Part shown: positions 5,476 to 6,200 of the stretch, in pieces | How the letters are laid out: every line of letters starts with the position of its first letter | Position numbering within the stretch: the stretch's first letter is position 1 | NCBI GenBank assembly: GCA_900758955.1 | Contig: CAAETL010000054.1 | Coordinates: forward strand, 1-6,200 | From: an uncultured Oscillospiraceae bacterium | Lineage (GTDB): Bacteria; Bacillota; Clostridia; Oscillospirales; Oscillospiraceae | Direction: 5' to 3' | DNA length: 6,200 nucleotides | Notes under the pieces: model-generated | Seen by the model: only the letters and a program-made list of their open reading frames with translations | What the model was told of the DNA's origin: nothing | Database searches by the model: none | Made by a program: the position numbers and the translations under genes

Positions 5476-5763
5476 ATGTCATACGAGGAAAAACGGAGCA
5501 AACCAGGTCCTCATCACCTTACCCTGGAGGACCGCTCCAAACTGACGATCTCCGGCGTGGAGGATGTGGACAGCTTTGACGAAAACGCCATTGCGATGTC
5601 AACCACCCAGGGGCTGCTGCTGATTCGAGGGGCGGGTCTGCATATTGAAAAACTGAGCCTGGATGGGGGCGATCTGGCCGTTGAAGGGACCGTGGACTCC
5701 ATTACTTATGAGGACCGTACCGCCGCCAGGGGCGGACTCCTGGCCCGGCTCTTCCATCCGTGA
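5476..5763 (+). CDS. yabP: Sporulation protein YabP
   Basis: This 95-residue protein belongs to the YabP/YqfC family (PF07873), found in endospore formers and expressed in the mother cell; mutants of B. subtilis are impaired in sporulation. The family pattern is clear: HHLTLEDRSKLTISGVEDV (13-31), then SFDE (33-36), TTQGLLLIRGAGLHIEKLSL (43-62), GGDLAVEGTVDSITYED (64-80) and a short basic tail. The repeated beta-strand rhythm with no membrane segment fits a small peripheral beta-rich protein. AAGGGG at 5461-5466, 9 nt before ATG 5476, supports the start. Its stop overlaps the yabQ start by 4 bp, so the two are translationally coupled. In B. subtilis the order is yabO-yabP-yabQ-divIC; here no gene precedes yabP, because the upstream neighbour is divergent and the pair has its own promoter. 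Confidence 0.95.
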   Translation: MSYEEKRSKPGPHHLTLEDRSKLTISGVEDVDSFDENAIAMSTTQGLLLIRGAGLHIEKLSLDGGDLAVEGTVDSITYEDRTAARGGLLARLFHP

Positions 5764-6200
5764 GCATTGATCCCTGGACCCAGGCCCTTACGTTTGCCAG
5801 CGCCCTGGGGGTGGGGCTCGCCTTTGGCCTGCTGTATGACCTGATGCGCCTGTTCCGCAGACGGGGCGGCTTTTGGCGGGAGGCCACCTGGGACGGCTGC
5901 TACTGGCTTCTGGTGACGGGCGGCGTGGTGGGCGCGGCCATTTTACTGGGAGACGGTGAAATTCGCCTGTACATGCTGCTGGGGCATCTCTTGGGCGCCA
6001 TCGCGTATTTCTGTCTGCTCAGCCCCATTGTCCGCCTGGTTCTGACATGGATGGAGACCGCCCTCCGCCGGGTTCTTATCCTGATGACGCTTCCATTTCG
6101 CTTTCTTAAGAAAAAACTCTCGGGTCCGTTGGCGAAATTTGCTTCCTGGTTGGGATCTTCCAGAAAAAAGCTCTTTTCTTTTTGCTCTAAATGGTTTAAA
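5760..6200 (+). CDS. yabQ: Spore cortex biosynthesis protein YabQ, cut by the window end
   Basis: YabQ is a mother-cell membrane protein that B. subtilis needs to build the spore cortex; it sits in the outer forespore membrane. The frame begins at GTG 5760, whose last two bases and the next A form the yabP stop (GTGA overlap). It stays open for 147 codons to the last base of the window. Three hydrophobic stretches lie at about residues 8-29, 47-64 and 70-96. Family features are visible: GLLYDLMRLFRR (23-34), a following Asp/Trp pair (D45, W49) and GEIRLYMLLGHLLGAIAYF (66-84). After residue 97 the chain becomes a basic amphipathic region (RRVLILMTLPFRFLKKK, then SSRKKLF), as expected for the cytoplasmic tail. 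A GTG start without a strong ribosome binding site suggests that expression depends on yabP translation. The 3' end is missing; divIC would be the expected next gene. Confidence 0.92.
   Translation, partial: MSIDPWTQALTFASALGVGLAFGLLYDLMRLFRRRGGFWREATWDGCYWLLVTGGVVGAAILLGDGEIRLYMLLGHLLGAIAYFCLLSPIVRLVLTWMETALRRVLILMTLPFRFLKKKLSGPLAKFASWLGSSRKKLFSFCSKWFK

Noticed and set aside
5226..5501. 92-codon N-terminal extension of the AI-2E-family protein
   Set aside because: It lacks family features, runs over the gene's own promoter and leader hairpin and into yabP, and a good ribosome binding site precedes Met 5225.

Overview
The window looks like chromosomal DNA from a GC-rich, endospore-forming anaerobe of the Firmicutes (Clostridia), most like the Oscillospiraceae (Oscillibacter/Flavonifractor type). 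The reasons are the sporulation pair yabP-yabQ, strong AGGAGG-type ribosome binding sites, a clostridial-looking MnmE and a COG2509-type FAD protein. The genus is inferred from gene content and base composition and was not confirmed by any search.

Layout, left to right. (1) Positions 1-251 are the 3' end of a plus-strand FAD-dependent dehydrogenase. (2) Positions 252-565 are a 314-bp non-coding gap with a cluster of DnaA-box-like 9-mers, including two perfect TTATCCACA sites in opposite orientation. (3) mnmE (566-1930, +) encodes the tRNA wobble-uridine modification GTPase. Its usual partner mnmG does not follow it. (4) A divergent regulator/enzyme pair comes next: a TetR-family repressor (1994-2593, -) and a short-chain dehydrogenase (2751-3509, +). 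They share a compact promoter with a palindromic -10 element inside an inverted repeat. (5) The space after the dehydrogenase holds a perfect 26-bp hairpin (3546-3602) with no U-tract. (6) An unrecognised 84-residue protein (3676-3930, -) has its own strong extended -10 promoter. (7) An AI-2E/PerM-family membrane protein (4095-5225, -) is divergent from (8) yabP (5476-5763, +) and yabQ (5760 to the window end, +), which overlap by 4 bp and follow a sigma-E-like promoter.

Functionally this is a mixture of small independent units. mnmE serves translation fidelity. The TetR-dehydrogenase pair looks like a self-contained, inducer-controlled metabolic module of unknown substrate. yabPQ belong to the mother-cell sporulation programme. 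mnmE and yabPQ both lie near the replication origin in Bacillus subtilis, which fits the DnaA boxes here, although dnaA itself is not in the window. I see no CRISPR array, insertion sequence, rRNA or tRNA gene, and nothing that I would call a new multi-gene system. The most unusual items are the DnaA-box cluster, the shared palindromic promoter/operator and the long perfect hairpin.
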